A stretch of DNA of 64,000 nucleotides from Neptunomonas marina (GTDB lineage: Bacteria > Pseudomonadota > Gammaproteobacteria > Pseudomonadales > Balneatricaceae). The notes under the pieces were generated by a model. It saw nothing but the letters and a program-made list of their open reading frames with translations. It had not been told where the DNA came from and searched no databases. A program made the position numbers and the translations under genes. The DNA lies in NCBI RefSeq assembly GCF_004005935.1, contig NZ_SACQ01000001.1, forward strand, positions 527,485 to 591,484, given 5' to 3'. The number at the start of each line of letters is the position of its first letter. Position 1 is the first letter of the stretch. Shown one piece after another: positions 43,222 through 55,396 of the stretch.

Positions 43222-44994
43222 ATGAGTAATCTACGCACATTAACTTTTGATGCGATCGTAGTTGGTGGCGGTGGCGCTGGTATGCGTGCTGCACTGCAGC
43301 TGGCTCAAAGTGGTTTGAATACAGCGTGTGTAACTAAAGTATTCCCAACACGTTCTCACACGGTTTCTGCGCAAGGTGGTATCACTTGTGCGATCGCAAG
43401 TGCAGATCCAAATGATGATTGGCGTTGGCACATGTACGATACCGTTAAAGGTTCCGACTACATCGGTGACCAAGACGCTATCGAATACATGTGTTCTGTG
43501 GGCCCACAGGCGGTATTTGAGTTAGACCACATGGGTCTGCCGTTCTCCCGTACTGAAACAGGGCGTATCTATCAGCGTCCTTTCGGTGGTCAGTCGAAGA
43601 ATTTCGGTGAAGGTGGTCAGGCAGCTCGTACTTGTGCTGCAGCAGACCGTACGGGTCACGCTCTGCTTCACGCGCTTTATCAGGGCAACATGAAAGCAGG
43701 TACTACTTTCCTTAATGAGTGGTACGCAGTAGATCTAGTTAAGAACGACGATGGCGCGGTTGTTGGCTGTATCGCTATCTGCATCGAAACTGGTGAGACT
43801 GTATACATCAAGGCTAAAGCAACCGTTCTTGCAACAGGTGGTGCTGGCCGTATCTACTCGTCTACTACTAATGCTCTGATTAATACCGGTGACGGTATGG
43901 GTATGTCTCTGCGTGCAGGCGTTCCTGCTCAGGATATGGAGATGTGGCAGTTCCACCCAACCGGTATCGCAGGTGCAGGTGTGCTTGTGACTGAGGGTTG
44001 TCGTGGTGAAGGTGGTTACCTGATCAACAAAGACGGCGAGCGCTTCATGGAGCGCTATGCACCTAACGCCAAAGACCTTGCTGGTCGTGACGTTGTAGCG
44101 CGTTCTATGATCATGGAAATCCTAGAAGGTCGTGGTTGTGGCGAAGATGGCGATCACGTTTACCTGAAGATGGATCACTTGGGTGAAGAGGTTCTTCATT
44201 CTCGTTTGCCTGGTATCTGTGAGCTGTCCAAAACGTTTGCGGCGACTGACCCAGTTGTTAAACCGATTCCAGTTGTACCAACGTGTCACTACATGATGGG
44301 TGGTATTGCCACAAATATCGGTGGTCAAGCGATCGCGCAAGATAAAGACGGTAATGATCACATCGTTCATGGTCTTTACGCGTGTGGTGAAGTTGCATGT
44401 GTATCTGTCCACGGCGCTAACCGTTTGGGTGGTAACTCGCTACTTGACTTGGTTGTATTTGGTCGAGCTGCTGGTATGCAGATTGAGCAGCAAATGCGCG
44501 AAGGCTATGAAGTTAAAGATGCAACTGAAGCAAATATCGAAGCAGCAATGGCGCGTTTGAATCGCCTGAATAACTCGACAGGCGGTGAAAGTGTTGCTGA
44601 AGTGCGTAAAGAACTACAGAGCACTATGCAGCTGTACTTCGGTGTATTCCGTGACGGTGAGAGCATGCAGAAGGGTCTTGAGCTGCTGAAAGAGTTGCGT
44701 GCTAAGGTTGAGAATCTGCACCTTGAAGATAAGAGCTTGGCGTTTAACACAGCTCGTATCGAAGCTCTAGAGCTAGAGAACTTGATGGAAGTTGCTGAGG
44801 CGACTGCGATCGCGGCAGAGGTTCGTAAGGAGTCTCGTGGTGCTCATGCACGTAATGACTATACAGAGCGTGATGATGAGAACTGGTTGTGCCACTCTAT
44901 GTTCTTCCCGGGTGAGAAGCGCATTGGTAAGCGTGCAGTTAACTTTGCACCAAAAACCATGGATCCATTCCCACCAAAAGTTCGTACCTACTAA
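43222..44994 (+). CDS. sdhA: succinate dehydrogenase flavoprotein subunit
   Basis: A 590-residue flavoprotein. The FAD-binding start is [30 protein letters not shown] carries the His that covalently holds [37 protein letters not shown] and [18 protein letters not shown] are the active-site blocks with the catalytic Arg. It oxidises succinate to fumarate. Codon use is biased toward optimal codons, as for other highly expressed genes here. Confidence 0.97.
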   Translation: MSNLRTLTFDAIVVGGGGAGMRAALQLAQSGLNTACVTKVFPTRSHTVSAQGGITCAIASADPNDDWRWHMYDTVKGSDYIGDQDAIEYMCSVGPQAVFELDHMGLPFSRTETGRIYQRPFGGQSKNFGEGGQAARTCAAADRTGHALLHALYQGNMKAGTTFLNEWYAVDLVKNDDGAVVGCIAICIETGETVYIKAKATVLATGGAGRIYSSTTNALINTGDGMGMSLRAGVPAQDMEMWQFHPTGIAGAGVLVTEGCRGEGGYLINKDGERFMERYAPNAKDLAGRDVVARSMIMEILEGRGCGEDGDHVYLKMDHLGEEVLHSRLPGICELSKTFAATDPVVKPIPVVPTCHYMMGGIATNIGGQAIAQDKDGNDHIVHGLYACGEVACVSVHGANRLGGNSLLDLVVFGRAAGMQIEQQMREGYEVKDATEANIEAAMARLNRLNNSTGGESVAEVRKELQSTMQLYFGVFRDGESMQKGLELLKELRAKVENLHLEDKSLAFNTARIEALELENLMEVAEATAIAAEVRKESRGAHARNDYTERDDENWLCHSMFFPGEKRIGKRAVNFAPKTMDPFPPKVRTY

Positions 44995-45012
44995 TTTTAA
45001 GGAGCTTCGAAA

Positions 45013-45717
45013 ATGTTAGTGAGTGTTTATCGCTACAACCCTGAAACTGATGATGCTCCTTACATGCAGGATATCCATATTGATATTCCTGGTGGTAAGG
45101 ACATCATGGTTCTGGATCTGTTGCAGCTATTAAAAGATAAAGATCCATCTCTGGGCTATCGTCGTTCTTGCCGTGAGGGTGTATGTGGCTCTGACGGTAT
45201 GAATATGAACGGAACTAACGGTTTGGCTTGTATCACGCCGTTATCCGCAGTTGTTAAAGACGATAAGCTAGTACTTCGTCCGTTGCCTGGTTTGCCGGTT
45301 ATTCGCGACCTAGTCGTGGACATGACTCAGTTCTATAAGGCGTACGAGAAGATCAAACCATTCTTGATCAACGATACACCGCCACCTGCTATCGAGCGTC
45401 TGCAGTCTCCAGAAGAGCGTGCTGAGCTTGACGGTCTGTATGAGTGTATTCTTTGTGCATGTTGTTCTACGTCTTGCCCGTCTTTCTGGTGGAACCCTGA
45501 TAAGTTCATTGGTCCATCAGGCTTGTTGCAAGCGTACCGTTTCTTGGCTGATAGCCGAGACACGGCAACACGTGAGCGCTTGGCTGATCTGGATGATCCA
45601 TTCAGTGTGTTCCGTTGCCACGGTATTATGAACTGCGTAAATGTTTGCCCTAAAGGTCTGAACCCAACGAAGGCGATCGGTAAGATTCGTAATATGCTTA
45701 TCTCTCAAGCGACCTGA
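45013..45717 (+). CDS. sdhB: succinate dehydrogenase iron-sulfur subunit
   Basis: A 234-residue protein with all three cluster motifs: [2Fe-2S] in SCREGVCGSDGMNMNG plus a later Cys, and the [4Fe-4S]/[3Fe-4S] cysteines in CILCACCSTSCP and CHGIMNCVNVCPKGLNP. It carries electrons from FAD to the membrane quinone site. AAGGAG precedes ATG 45013 after an 18-base spacer from sdhA. Confidence 0.97.
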   Translation: MLVSVYRYNPETDDAPYMQDIHIDIPGGKDIMVLDLLQLLKDKDPSLGYRRSCREGVCGSDGMNMNGTNGLACITPLSAVVKDDKLVLRPLPGLPVIRDLVVDMTQFYKAYEKIKPFLINDTPPPAIERLQSPEERAELDGLYECILCACCSTSCPSFWWNPDKFIGPSGLLQAYRFLADSRDTATRERLADLDDPFSVFRCHGIMNCVNVCPKGLNPTKAIGKIRNMLISQAT

Positions 45718-45740
45718 TTTTCAGTTGCTTGTCATAAGAA

Positions 45741-45768
45741 AAGACACCTTCGGGTGTCTTTTTTTTTA
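45741..45768 (+). terminator. intrinsic terminator between sdhB and sucA
   Basis: AAGACACC, loop TTCG, GGTGTCTT then eight Ts. A very stable UUCG tetraloop hairpin 23 bases after sdhB, implying that sdhCDAB and sucAB-lpd-sucCD are at least partly separate transcripts. Confidence 0.92.
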
Positions 45769-46002
45769 TCTAGCCAAAAGGCTTATGCTTCAAAGCTGTA
45801 ACTTTATGTAGAATCCGTGCTGTACGTGCTGTAAAGCTAGTTTTAAAAAGCGTACAATACCGTCCGCATTTCGTATTTTTAGAACAAGAAGTGCGAAGTG
45901 CATAACGGAAACAAAAGAAGGGGAATCAGCGCCAACCAAATGTCGGGTAACTGGTGCATCCCGACAGCGCTAGACAAACCCCTCAGCCAGGGTGATCAAC
46001 TA

Positions 46003-48837
46003 ATGCAAGAAGGCGTAATGGAGCTGCTTTGGAAAAACGCCCACCTTTATGGTGGCAACCTTTCCTATGTTGAGCAGCTATACGAAACTTATCTGATGGA
46101 CCCAAGTGCCATTCCACAAGAGTGGCGAGAAGAGTTTGACCGGTTACCGAAAGTAGGTGAAGCTCTATCACAGGACGTTCCTCATTCTCCGGTGCGTGAG
46201 CACTTCTTATACATCGCGAAAAATAGCAAACGTGCTCAACCAGCTGCCGTTAGCAGTGTTTCCTCTGAACATGAGAAGAAACAGGTTCGAGTCTTGCGGA
46301 TGATTAACGCGTTTCGTGTTCGGGGCCATCAGGTCGCGAATATTGACCCTCTCGGTATGCGTCAAACCGAAGACGTGCCTGATCTCGATCCTCGCTTTCA
46401 TGAGCTTTCTGAAGCGGACTTTGATACGAAGTTCCAGCTGGGTTCGTTGTTTTTTGGCCCAGAGGAAGCCCCTCTAAAAGAGATTCTTGCTGACCTTAAG
46501 CAGACATACTGCTCGACGGTTGGTGCTGAGTATATGCACATTGTTGATACTCAAGAGAAACGCTGGATTCAGTCTCGTTTGGAGCCTTCACGCGCGCATC
46601 CGCAGGTCGAGATCGAGAAAAAGAAGATGATCCTAGAGCGCCTAACCGCCGCTGAGGGTCTTGAGAAGTATCTGGGTTCCCGTTATGCAGGTGCTAAACG
46701 TTTCGGTCTTGAAGGGGGCGAATCTCTTATCGTTTCGTTGAATACATTGATTCAGCGCGCCGGTAAGCAAGGCACCAAAGAAGTTGTTATCGGTATGGCT
46801 CACCGTGGCCGTCTAAACACACTGGTAAATATCTTCGGCAAAAACCCAACGGACCTGTTTGACGAGTTCGAAGGCAAAAAGCTGGTAGATACGTCGGGTG
46901 ATGTAAAGTACCACCAAGGTTTTTCGTCAAACGTTATGACACCGGGTGGTGAAGTACACATCGCAATGGCATTTAACCCGTCGCACCTAGAGATCGTTGC
47001 GCCGGTTGTTGAAGGCTCGGTTCGTGCTCGTCAAGATCGCCGTAACGATGATCTAGGCGGCAGTGTTGTTCCTGTTAATATTCACGGTGACCAAGCGTTT
47101 TGTGGTCAAGGTGTTGTATTAGAGACGTTCCAAATGTCTCAAACACGTGCATATAAAACAGGCGGCACCATTCATATTGTGGTGAATAACCAAGTCGGAT
47201 TCACAACGTCCAAGAAAGAAGACTCTCGTTCTACTGAATACGCGACTGATGTTGCGAAGATGATTCAGGCGCCGATCTTCCACGTGAATGGTGATGATCC
47301 TGAAGCGGTTCGCTTTGTAACCCAATTAGCGGTCGACTATCGCAACGAGTTCAAGAAAGATGTTGTCATCGATCTGTTTTGCTACCGTCGTCGAGGCCAT
47401 AACGAAGCTGATGAACCGTCAGGTACACAGCCGTTGATGTATGCGCAGATCAAGAAGCAGAAAACAACGCGTGATCTTTACGCTCAACAGTTGATCGAGC
47501 AGGGCGTTGTTACTGCTGAAGAAAGCAAAGAGATGGAGAAAGAATACCGTCGTTTGCTTGAGAACGGGGAGCACGTTGTTAAATCACTCGTCAACCAGCC
47601 TAATCAGGAGCTTTTTGTCGACTGGAAACCTTATCTAGGACACCAGTGGTCATTTGATTGCCCAGAAACTAAGGTTGACTTTAAGCTGCTTCAAGAGCTG
47701 GGTAGCAAAATCTGCGAAACGCCTGAAGGCTTCTCTGTTCAGCGCCAAGTTCAAAAAATCATTGATGACCGTAAGCGTATGGCTGCCGGCGCGATGGAAT
47801 TGAACTGGGGTATGGCAGAGTCACTTGCGTACGCATCGATTCTAGCTCAAGGTCACCCTGTGCGAATCACTGGTCAAGATGTAGGCCGTGGTACGTTCTC
47901 ACACCGTCATGCTGTGCTGCATGATCAAAAAACTGCTGAAACGTATATTCCGCTGAGTAATTTGTCAGCAGAGCAGCCAGAAATGACAATTTACGACTCC
48001 TTCCTTTCAGAAGAAGCGGTATTGGCATTTGAGTACGGTTACTCGACAACGACGCCAAATGCATTAGTTATTTGGGAAGCGCAGTTTGGTGATTTCGCAA
48101 ACGGTGCGCAGGTTGTTATCGATCAGTTTATTACTTCGGGTGAGCACAAGTGGCAGCGCCTGTGTGGCTTGACTATGCTCTTGCCTCACGGCTTCGAGGG
48201 TCAAGGCCCTGAGCACTCATCAGCTCGCCTAGAGCGTTATTTGCAGTTGTGCGCTGAGCACAATATTCAAGTGTGTACACCAACAACGCCAGCGCAGATC
48301 TTCCACCTTCTGCGTCGTCAGGTGGTACGTCCACTGCGCAAACCTCTGGTGATTATGTCACCGAAGAGCTTATTGCGTCATAAGCAAGCGGTTTCATCTT
48401 TAGAAGAGCTTGCAGATGGTATGTTCCAGCCTGTTATCGCTGAGACTGACAACCTTGATCCTAAAAAGGTTAAGCGTCTGGTCTTGTGTGGCGGTAAGGT
48501 TTACTACGATCTTTACAACCGCCGAGCGGAGCTAGAGAAGGATGATGTAGCGATTGTTCGTATTGAGCAGCTATATCCTTTCCCTGAAGATCAGTTGGCT
48601 GAAGCGATTAAAGAGTATAGCAACCTAGAGTCAGTGGCTTGGTGTCAAGAAGAGCCTATGAACCAAGGTGCTTGGTATTCGATGCAGCATCACATGCGTA
48701 AAGTGATTCATGCTCATAACCCAGTACTCAACTTAGAGGGCATCGCTCGCCCAGCTTCTGCCGCACCGGCAGTTGGATACATTTCAGTGCACGTTGAGCA
48801 GCAAGAGAAGCTCGTAAACGAAGCAATTAACGGTTAA
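46003..48837 (+). CDS. sucA: 2-oxoglutarate dehydrogenase E1 component
   Basis: A 944-residue thiamine-diphosphate enzyme. The N-terminal AHLYGGNLSYVEQLYETYL binds E2. Catalytic blocks are IGMAHRGRLNTLVNIFGK, MAFNPSHLEIVAPVVEGS, IHGDQAFCGQGVV, CYRRRGHNEADEPS and QDVGRGTFSHRHAVLHDQ. It decarboxylates 2-oxoglutarate and succinylates the lipoyl group of SucB. ATG 46003 (MQEGVMELLW) is preferred to an upstream in-frame start at 45898 because family proteins begin here. Confidence 0.97.
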   Translation: MQEGVMELLWKNAHLYGGNLSYVEQLYETYLMDPSAIPQEWREEFDRLPKVGEALSQDVPHSPVREHFLYIAKNSKRAQPAAVSSVSSEHEKKQVRVLRMINAFRVRGHQVANIDPLGMRQTEDVPDLDPRFHELSEADFDTKFQLGSLFFGPEEAPLKEILADLKQTYCSTVGAEYMHIVDTQEKRWIQSRLEPSRAHPQVEIEKKKMILERLTAAEGLEKYLGSRYAGAKRFGLEGGESLIVSLNTLIQRAGKQGTKEVVIGMAHRGRLNTLVNIFGKNPTDLFDEFEGKKLVDTSGDVKYHQGFSSNVMTPGGEVHIAMAFNPSHLEIVAPVVEGSVRARQDRRNDDLGGSVVPVNIHGDQAFCGQGVVLETFQMSQTRAYKTGGTIHIVVNNQVGFTTSKKEDSRSTEYATDVAKMIQAPIFHVNGDDPEAVRFVTQLAVDYRNEFKKDVVIDLFCYRRRGHNEADEPSGTQPLMYAQIKKQKTTRDLYAQQLIEQGVVTAEESKEMEKEYRRLLENGEHVVKSLVNQPNQELFVDWKPYLGHQWSFDCPETKVDFKLLQELGSKICETPEGFSVQRQVQKIIDDRKRMAAGAMELNWGMAESLAYASILAQGHPVRITGQDVGRGTFSHRHAVLHDQKTAETYIPLSNLSAEQPEMTIYDSFLSEEAVLAFEYGYSTTTPNALVIWEAQFGDFANGAQVVIDQFITSGEHKWQRLCGLTMLLPHGFEGQGPEHSSARLERYLQLCAEHNIQVCTPTTPAQIFHLLRRQVVRPLRKPLVIMSPKSLLRHKQAVSSLEELADGMFQPVIAETDNLDPKKVKRLVLCGGKVYYDLYNRRAELEKDDVAIVRIEQLYPFPEDQLAEAIKEYSNLESVAWCQEEPMNQGAWYSMQHHMRKVIHAHNPVLNLEGIARPASAAPAVGYISVHVEQQEKLVNEAING

Positions 48838-48892
48838 AGATTTTGTCGCTACACAAAGGCTGTAGCGACAAACGAGTTTATAAGGAATAGTC

Positions 48893-50101
48893 ATGTCCAT
48901 CGAAATCAAAGCACCAACATTTCCTGAGTCTGTCGCTGACGGTACGGTTGCAACTTGGCACAAACAGCCAGGTGAAGCAGTTGCAGCAGATGAGCTCATT
49001 GTTGATATCGAAACAGACAAAGTTGTTCTAGAAGTAGTAGCGCCTGCTGACGGTGTTATTGCTGAGATTGTTAAAGGTGAAGGCGATACTGTATTAAGTG
49101 ACGAAGTCATTGCGCACTTTAATGCAGGTGAAGCGGGTAGCGCTGCTCCAGCGGCTCAAGCTGAAGCTTCAGAAGCGGCAACGACTGACGGCGATAAAGT
49201 GGGGCCGGCAGCACGTAAGCTGATTGATGAAAATGGCCTAGATGCTTCTAAAATCCCAGGTACTGGCAAAAACGGTGGTATCACTAAAGAGGACGTACAA
49301 AACTTCCTTAAAGGTGGTGCTCCAGCGGCAGCACCGGCGGCTCCAGCAGCGGCAGCACCGGCTGCACCTGCGGCAAGCGTTAACGTTGTTGCTGGTGAGC
49401 GCGTTGAGAAGCGTGTTCCAATGACGCGTCTGCGTGCGACAATCGCTAAGCGTCTCGTTGAAGCTCAGCAAAATGCGGCAATGCTGACGACTTACAATGA
49501 AGTCAACATGAAGCCTGTTATGGAGCTGCGTAAGCAGTACAAAGACCTGTTTGAGAAAACTCACAACGGCACGCGTTTGGGCTTTATGTCTTTCTTCGTG
49601 AAAGCAGCCACTGAAGCCCTGAAGCGCTTCCCAGCAGTTAACGCATCGATCGATGGCAACGATATGGTTTACCATGGTTACCAAGACATCGGTGTGGCTG
49701 TATCTACTGACCGTGGTTTGATGGTACCTGTATTACGCGATACAGACACTATGAGCCTTGCTGATGTTGAGTCAACAATCGCTGACTTCGGTAAGCGTGG
49801 TCGCGAAGGTAAGCTGGGCATGGAAGACATGCAAGGTGGTACATTCACAATCACGAACGGTGGTGTGTTTGGCTCACTTATGTCAACGCCAATTCTAAAC
49901 CCACCACAAACAGCGATCTTGGGTATGCACAAGATTCAAGAGCGTCCTATGGCTGTAAATGGCCAGGTTGAGATTTTGCCTATGATGTACTTAGCACTAT
50001 CTTACGACCATCGTATGATTGACGGTAAAGAAGCTGTACAATTCCTTGTTACGATCAAGGACTTGCTGGAAGATCCAGCACGTATGTTGCTTGACGTTTA
50101 A
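48893..50101 (+). CDS. sucB: 2-oxoglutarate dehydrogenase E2 (dihydrolipoyl succinyltransferase)
   Basis: A 402-residue E2. The lipoyl domain (about 1-77) has the modified Lys43 in [11 protein letters not shown]. The peripheral-subunit-binding domain is near [18 protein letters not shown]. An Ala/Pro linker (about 140-162) follows, then the catalytic domain ending in [13 protein letters not shown] with His373 and Asp377. One lipoyl domain is normal for SucB. It transfers succinyl to CoA and forms the core of the complex. Confidence 0.97.
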   Translation: MSIEIKAPTFPESVADGTVATWHKQPGEAVAADELIVDIETDKVVLEVVAPADGVIAEIVKGEGDTVLSDEVIAHFNAGEAGSAAPAAQAEASEAATTDGDKVGPAARKLIDENGLDASKIPGTGKNGGITKEDVQNFLKGGAPAAAPAAPAAAAPAAPAASVNVVAGERVEKRVPMTRLRATIAKRLVEAQQNAAMLTTYNEVNMKPVMELRKQYKDLFEKTHNGTRLGFMSFFVKAATEALKRFPAVNASIDGNDMVYHGYQDIGVAVSTDRGLMVPVLRDTDTMSLADVESTIADFGKRGREGKLGMEDMQGGTFTITNGGVFGSLMSTPILNPPQTAILGMHKIQERPMAVNGQVEILPMMYLALSYDHRMIDGKEAVQFLVTIKDLLEDPARMLLDV

Positions 50102-51577
<1,476 letters not shown>

Positions 51578-51605
51578 TCTATAGCATTATTCAAATATCT
51601 AAGTT

Positions 51606-51634
51606 TCGGCCGGGCCAAAAGCCTGGCCGATTTT
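51606..51634 (+). terminator. hairpin with T-run between lpd and sucC
   Basis: CGGCCGGGC, loop CAAAA, GCCTGGCCG with one G-T pair, followed by ATTTT. It could partly terminate or stabilise the upstream message within the suc cluster. Confidence 0.6.
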
Positions 51635-51717
51635 GCGAGAGCTTGTCGTAAAACTGTGGGCCGGTGTTGTGCTACAACTACATCGGATTTATCAGAGACA
51701 ATACAACGGACTAGAGC

Positions 51718-52884
51718 ATGAATCTTCACGAGTACCAAGGCAAACAACTGTTTGCTCAATATGGTCTACCAGTATCGAAAGGTTACGCGGTAGATACTCC
51801 GGAAGCTGCAGAAGAAGCAGCACAGAAAATCGGCGGTGATAAATGGGTTGTTAAGGCTCAGGTTCACGCTGGCGGCCGCGGTAAAGCGGGCGGTGTTAAG
51901 TTGGTAGATACGCCAGCTGCTGCAAAGGAGTTCGCAGCGAATTGGTTAGGCAAAAATTTGGTAACTTACCAAACTGACGAAAATGGCCAGCCAGTATCAA
52001 AAATTTTGGTTGAGACATGTACAGATATCGCTCAAGAGCTATATCTTGGTGCAGTCGTAGATCGCTCTACACGTCGCATCGTTTTCATGGCATCCACAGA
52101 GGGTGGTGTTGAAATCGAGAAAGTTGCTGAAGAGACACCTGAAAAGATCCTTAAAGCAACAATTGACCCGTTGACTGGTGCTCAGCCATACCAAGCACGT
52201 GAGTTGGCGTTCAAGCTTGGCCTGAACGGTGATCAAGTGAAGCAGTTCACTAAGATCTTCCTGGGCTTGGCGCAGATGTTCGAAGAGAAAGATCTTGCGT
52301 TGTTAGAGATCAACCCTCTTGTTATTACTGATGCGGGTAACTTGCACTGCCTAGACGCGAAAGTTGTCATCGACGGCAACGCTGTCTACCGTCACAAAGA
52401 CCTTCAAGAGATGCAAGACCCTTCTCAGGAAGATGAGCGTGAAGCACGTGCGGCAGAGTGGGATCTTAACTACGTTGCACTAGATGGTTCTATTGGCTGC
52501 ATGGTTAACGGTGCTGGCCTTGCGATGGGTACCATGGATATCGTTTCTTTGCACGGTGGTTTCCCTGCAAACTTCCTGGATGTAGGTGGCGGCGCGACGA
52601 AAGAGCGTGTTACTGAAGCATTCAAGATCATCCTTGAAGATAGCAAAGTTAAAGCGGTACTCGTTAACATCTTCGGTGGTATCGTTCGTTGCGATTTGAT
52701 TGCTGACGGTATCATTGGCGCAGTTAAAGAAGTAGGCGTAAGCGTACCAGTTGTGGTACGTCTGGAAGGTAACAATGCTGAGTTGGGTGCACAGCGCCTG
52801 GCTGAGTCTGGTTTGGATATCATTGCTGCAACCAGTCTGACAGATGCTGCTCAGCAAGCAGTTAAAGCAGCGGAGGGTAAGTAA
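51718..52884 (+). CDS. sucC: succinyl-CoA synthetase beta subunit
   Basis: A 388-residue ATP-grasp protein starting [19 protein letters not shown]. Blocks include [59 protein letters not shown] and [17 protein letters not shown]. With SucD it makes ATP or GTP from succinyl-CoA. It is two bases from sucD, with the ribosome site within its own end. Confidence 0.97.
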   Translation: MNLHEYQGKQLFAQYGLPVSKGYAVDTPEAAEEAAQKIGGDKWVVKAQVHAGGRGKAGGVKLVDTPAAAKEFAANWLGKNLVTYQTDENGQPVSKILVETCTDIAQELYLGAVVDRSTRRIVFMASTEGGVEIEKVAEETPEKILKATIDPLTGAQPYQARELAFKLGLNGDQVKQFTKIFLGLAQMFEEKDLALLEINPLVITDAGNLHCLDAKVVIDGNAVYRHKDLQEMQDPSQEDEREARAAEWDLNYVALDGSIGCMVNGAGLAMGTMDIVSLHGGFPANFLDVGGGATKERVTEAFKIILEDSKVKAVLVNIFGGIVRCDLIADGIIGAVKEVGVSVPVVVRLEGNNAELGAQRLAESGLDIIAATSLTDAAQQAVKAAEGK

Positions 52885-52886
52885 TC

Positions 52887-53759
52887 ATGTCCATTCTGAT
52901 CAATAAAGATACTAAAGTTATCTGCCAAGGTTTCACTGGTGGTCAAGGTACTTTCCACTCTGAGCAAGCGATTGCTTACGGTACTCAGATGGTTGGCGGT
53001 GTAACGCCAGGTAAAGGTGGCACTGAGCACCTAGGTTTGCCAGTCTTCAACACAGTTGCAGAGGCTGTAGAAGCAACAGGTGCGGAAGCGTCTGTTATCT
53101 ATGTTCCAGCTCCGTTCTGTAAAGACTCTATCTTGGAAGCTGCGCACGCTGGTATCAAGCTGATCGTTTGTATTACTGAGCACATTCCAGTGATGGATAT
53201 GCTGCAATGTAAAGTGAAGTGTGACGAGCTGGGTGTTCGCCTAATCGGCCCTAACTGCCCAGGCGTTATCACTCCGGGTGAGTGTAAGATTGGTATTATG
53301 CCAGGCCACATTCACTTGCCAGGTAAAGTAGGTATCGTTTCTCGTTCAGGTACACTGACGTATGAAGCTGTTAAGCAGACAACTGATTACGGTTTTGGTC
53401 AGTCTACTTGCGTAGGTATTGGTGGTGATCCAATCCCAGGCTCTAACTTCATCGATATTCTTGAGATGTTCGAGAAGGACCCTCAGACTGAAGCGATCGT
53501 TATGATCGGTGAGATCGGTGGTACTGCAGAAGAAGAAGCGGCTGCATTCATCAAGGCAAATGTAACGAAGCCAGTGGTTTCTTACATTGCTGGTGTAACG
53601 GCTCCTGCTGGTAAGCGTATGGGTCACGCAGGCGCGATCATTTCTGGTGGTAAAGGCACAGCGGATGAGAAGTTCGCAGCATTGGAAGATGCTGGTGTTA
53701 AAACTGTTCGCTCCCTTGCTCAGATTGGCGACGCTCTGAAAGAAGTAACTGGCTGGTAA
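52887..53759 (+). CDS. sucD: succinyl-CoA synthetase alpha subunit
   Basis: A 290-residue subunit with the CoA-binding [59 protein letters not shown] and the phosphorylated His247 in [12 protein letters not shown]. It is the last gene of the TCA cluster and is followed by a strong terminator. Confidence 0.97.
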   Translation: MSILINKDTKVICQGFTGGQGTFHSEQAIAYGTQMVGGVTPGKGGTEHLGLPVFNTVAEAVEATGAEASVIYVPAPFCKDSILEAAHAGIKLIVCITEHIPVMDMLQCKVKCDELGVRLIGPNCPGVITPGECKIGIMPGHIHLPGKVGIVSRSGTLTYEAVKQTTDYGFGQSTCVGIGGDPIPGSNFIDILEMFEKDPQTEAIVMIGEIGGTAEEEAAAFIKANVTKPVVSYIAGVTAPAGKRMGHAGAIISGGKGTADEKFAALEDAGVKTVRSLAQIGDALKEVTGW

Positions 53760-53774
53760 TACAGTAAGTTAAGT

Positions 53775-53801
53775 AAAAAGGCAGCCTTGGCTGCCTTTTT
53801 T
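53775..53801 (+). terminator. terminator of the sdh-suc cluster
   Basis: AAAAAGGCAGCC, short TT loop, GGCTGCCTTTTTT just after sucD. The A/T flanks make it usable for the convergent protease gene too. Confidence 0.92.
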
Positions 53802-53822
53802 GTTTGTCATGATTGTTTAGTG

Positions 53823-54326
53823 CTAAGGCACGCGCAGCTCTAAAACGCCGTTGGTTTGGCGTAGTTCTAGATGCTTGAGAAAGCTCATACCCAATAGCAC
53901 GGTATTACCTTCCATAAAGGGATTTATGTGTGCTGCGACATCCCTCATCTCAATTCCGCCTAATTGCACACTCTCTAGTTCAGTCCGGAAAACACTGATA
54001 CTACCATTAGCCGTGCCAACACGAACCTTATCTCCCGGATCAAGTCCTATGCGTTGAGCCACCGGTTGAGGAACGCTGATGTTGGTTGCGCCTGTGTCTA
54101 ATAGGAAAACAACAGGCTCACCTTCGATGAGGCCCGTTGCCACGTAGTGGCCTTGGCGGTTGCGCTCAAGTACCACAGGCTCGTTGCTCTGGCCGATAGC
54201 TAAGTTAGAGTTTGGGTTATACTGATGTTTGACCCAATTGTTAAAAATGATTGTCAATAAAACTAGTGCGATGATCCATGTTAAGTGGCGCATCAGTGAT
54301 GACATCTTGTTGAGTGTATCTGTCAT
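53823..54326 (-). CDS. membrane-anchored retropepsin-like aspartic protease (clan AA)
   Basis: A 167-residue protein with one N-terminal membrane helix (LTWIIALVLLTIIFNNWV) and a single periplasmic retropepsin-like domain. LLDTGATNISVPQ holds the catalytic DTG, and VLLGMSFLKHLELRQ is the closing hydrophobic-hydrophobic-G loop. Members probably act as homodimers; the substrate is unknown. GAGGAG lies before ATG 54326. It diverges from a YiiX-like hydrolase gene across 58 bases. Confidence 0.87.
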   Translation of the reverse strand: MTDTLNKMSSLMRHLTWIIALVLLTIIFNNWVKHQYNPNSNLAIGQSNEPVVLERNRQGHYVATGLIEGEPVVFLLDTGATNISVPQPVAQRIGLDPGDKVRVGTANGSISVFRTELESVQLGGIEMRDVAAHINPFMEGNTVLLGMSFLKHLELRQTNGVLELRVP

Positions 54327-54384
54327 GCTCTCCTCACATTTGTTCTAGGCTTTAGAAGCATGTGGGGAGTGAAAGTTCAGCAGC

Positions 54385-55206
54385 ATGGTGTTGAAACCAA
54401 AGAAGCGTTCGGGCGGGGGAAATGCGATGGGATCGATTAAAGAGCGCGTCGGCGGATGCTTAGCGGACTATTTGTCGAAACCGCGCGAGGCGAACTTGCA
54501 GCTAGCGACCAGCAGTCCTGATAGCTTGTCAGCCGCTTTGAAAAAGGGCGATGTTCTTTTGGTAGAGGGCACTAGTCGCGTGAGTTCTGTTATCAAGTAT
54601 TTGACACAGTCTACTTGGTCACACGCTGCGCTCTATGTTGGTGATTGCGCCGAGACATGTAATGGTGAGACGCGCTGCTTGGTTGAGGCTGATCTGAATG
54701 ACGGTGTTCGCTCGGTTCCTCTCAGCATGTACAGCGACCAGCATACGCGTATTTGCCGCCCCGTTGGGTTATCAGCTAGCGAAATAGATGAGGTCGTTTG
54801 TTACGCTATGGATAGGTTAGGAGATACCTATGATCGAAAAAATATTGTCGATTTAGCGCGCTATTTACTGCCTCTGCCGCCGCTGCCAGGTCGTTGGCGC
54901 CGCTCTTTTCTTCAGTTAGGCAGCGGTGACCCAACTCAAGCTATCTGCTCGTCGTTAATTGCTCAAGCGTTTCAGTCAGTCCATTATCCGATTCTCCCGG
55001 CCGCATATGCTGTATCTCGCGATTCTGGTCAGATGCGCCGCCTTTTTTCTCGTCACCCCAGTCTCTATACGCCAAGAGACTTCGATGTTTCTCCGTATTT
55101 TAAGGTGATAAAGCCGATGCTAGAGAAGCACTCAGATTATCGGGATGTTATTTGCTGGGGGGATAGCGCACCTGTGTTTGAAATCTATTCTGATGATGTC
55201 GTTTAG
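54385..55206 (+). CDS. YiiX/YebB-like permuted NlpC/P60 family protein
   Basis: A 273-residue protein resembling permuted papain-fold amidases. KKGDVLLVEG and TQSTWSHAALYVGD carry the conserved His, and AICSSLIAQAFQ the conserved Cys. An arginine/proline-rich stretch near YLLPLPPLPGRWRRS may touch membranes or substrate. No signal peptide is evident, so it is likely cytoplasmic or membrane-associated. Substrates of the family include lipid, peptide or cell-wall amides. ATG 54385 is listed; ATG 54427 has a better GGGGG site and is equally likely. Confidence 0.72.
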   Translation: MVLKPKKRSGGGNAMGSIKERVGGCLADYLSKPREANLQLATSSPDSLSAALKKGDVLLVEGTSRVSSVIKYLTQSTWSHAALYVGDCAETCNGETRCLVEADLNDGVRSVPLSMYSDQHTRICRPVGLSASEIDEVVCYAMDRLGDTYDRKNIVDLARYLLPLPPLPGRWRRSFLQLGSGDPTQAICSSLIAQAFQSVHYPILPAAYAVSRDSGQMRRLFSRHPSLYTPRDFDVSPYFKVIKPMLEKHSDYRDVICWGDSAPVFEIYSDDVV

Positions 55207-55396
55207 CGCTTATGCGGCGGCGCTTTAAACCGAGTTTTCAGCTCCTAAAATATCAATGTTAGGCTGTCAGCTTTCCTTACAATATAGGGTACCCGCTTTA
55301 AACTAGCCATAAAAAGGCATTGCTTATCAGTAACTTAATTTTTGGCTTAATATTTGCTTAAGCAATATCAGATAGATCTAATAGTGGAGAAGTCTG

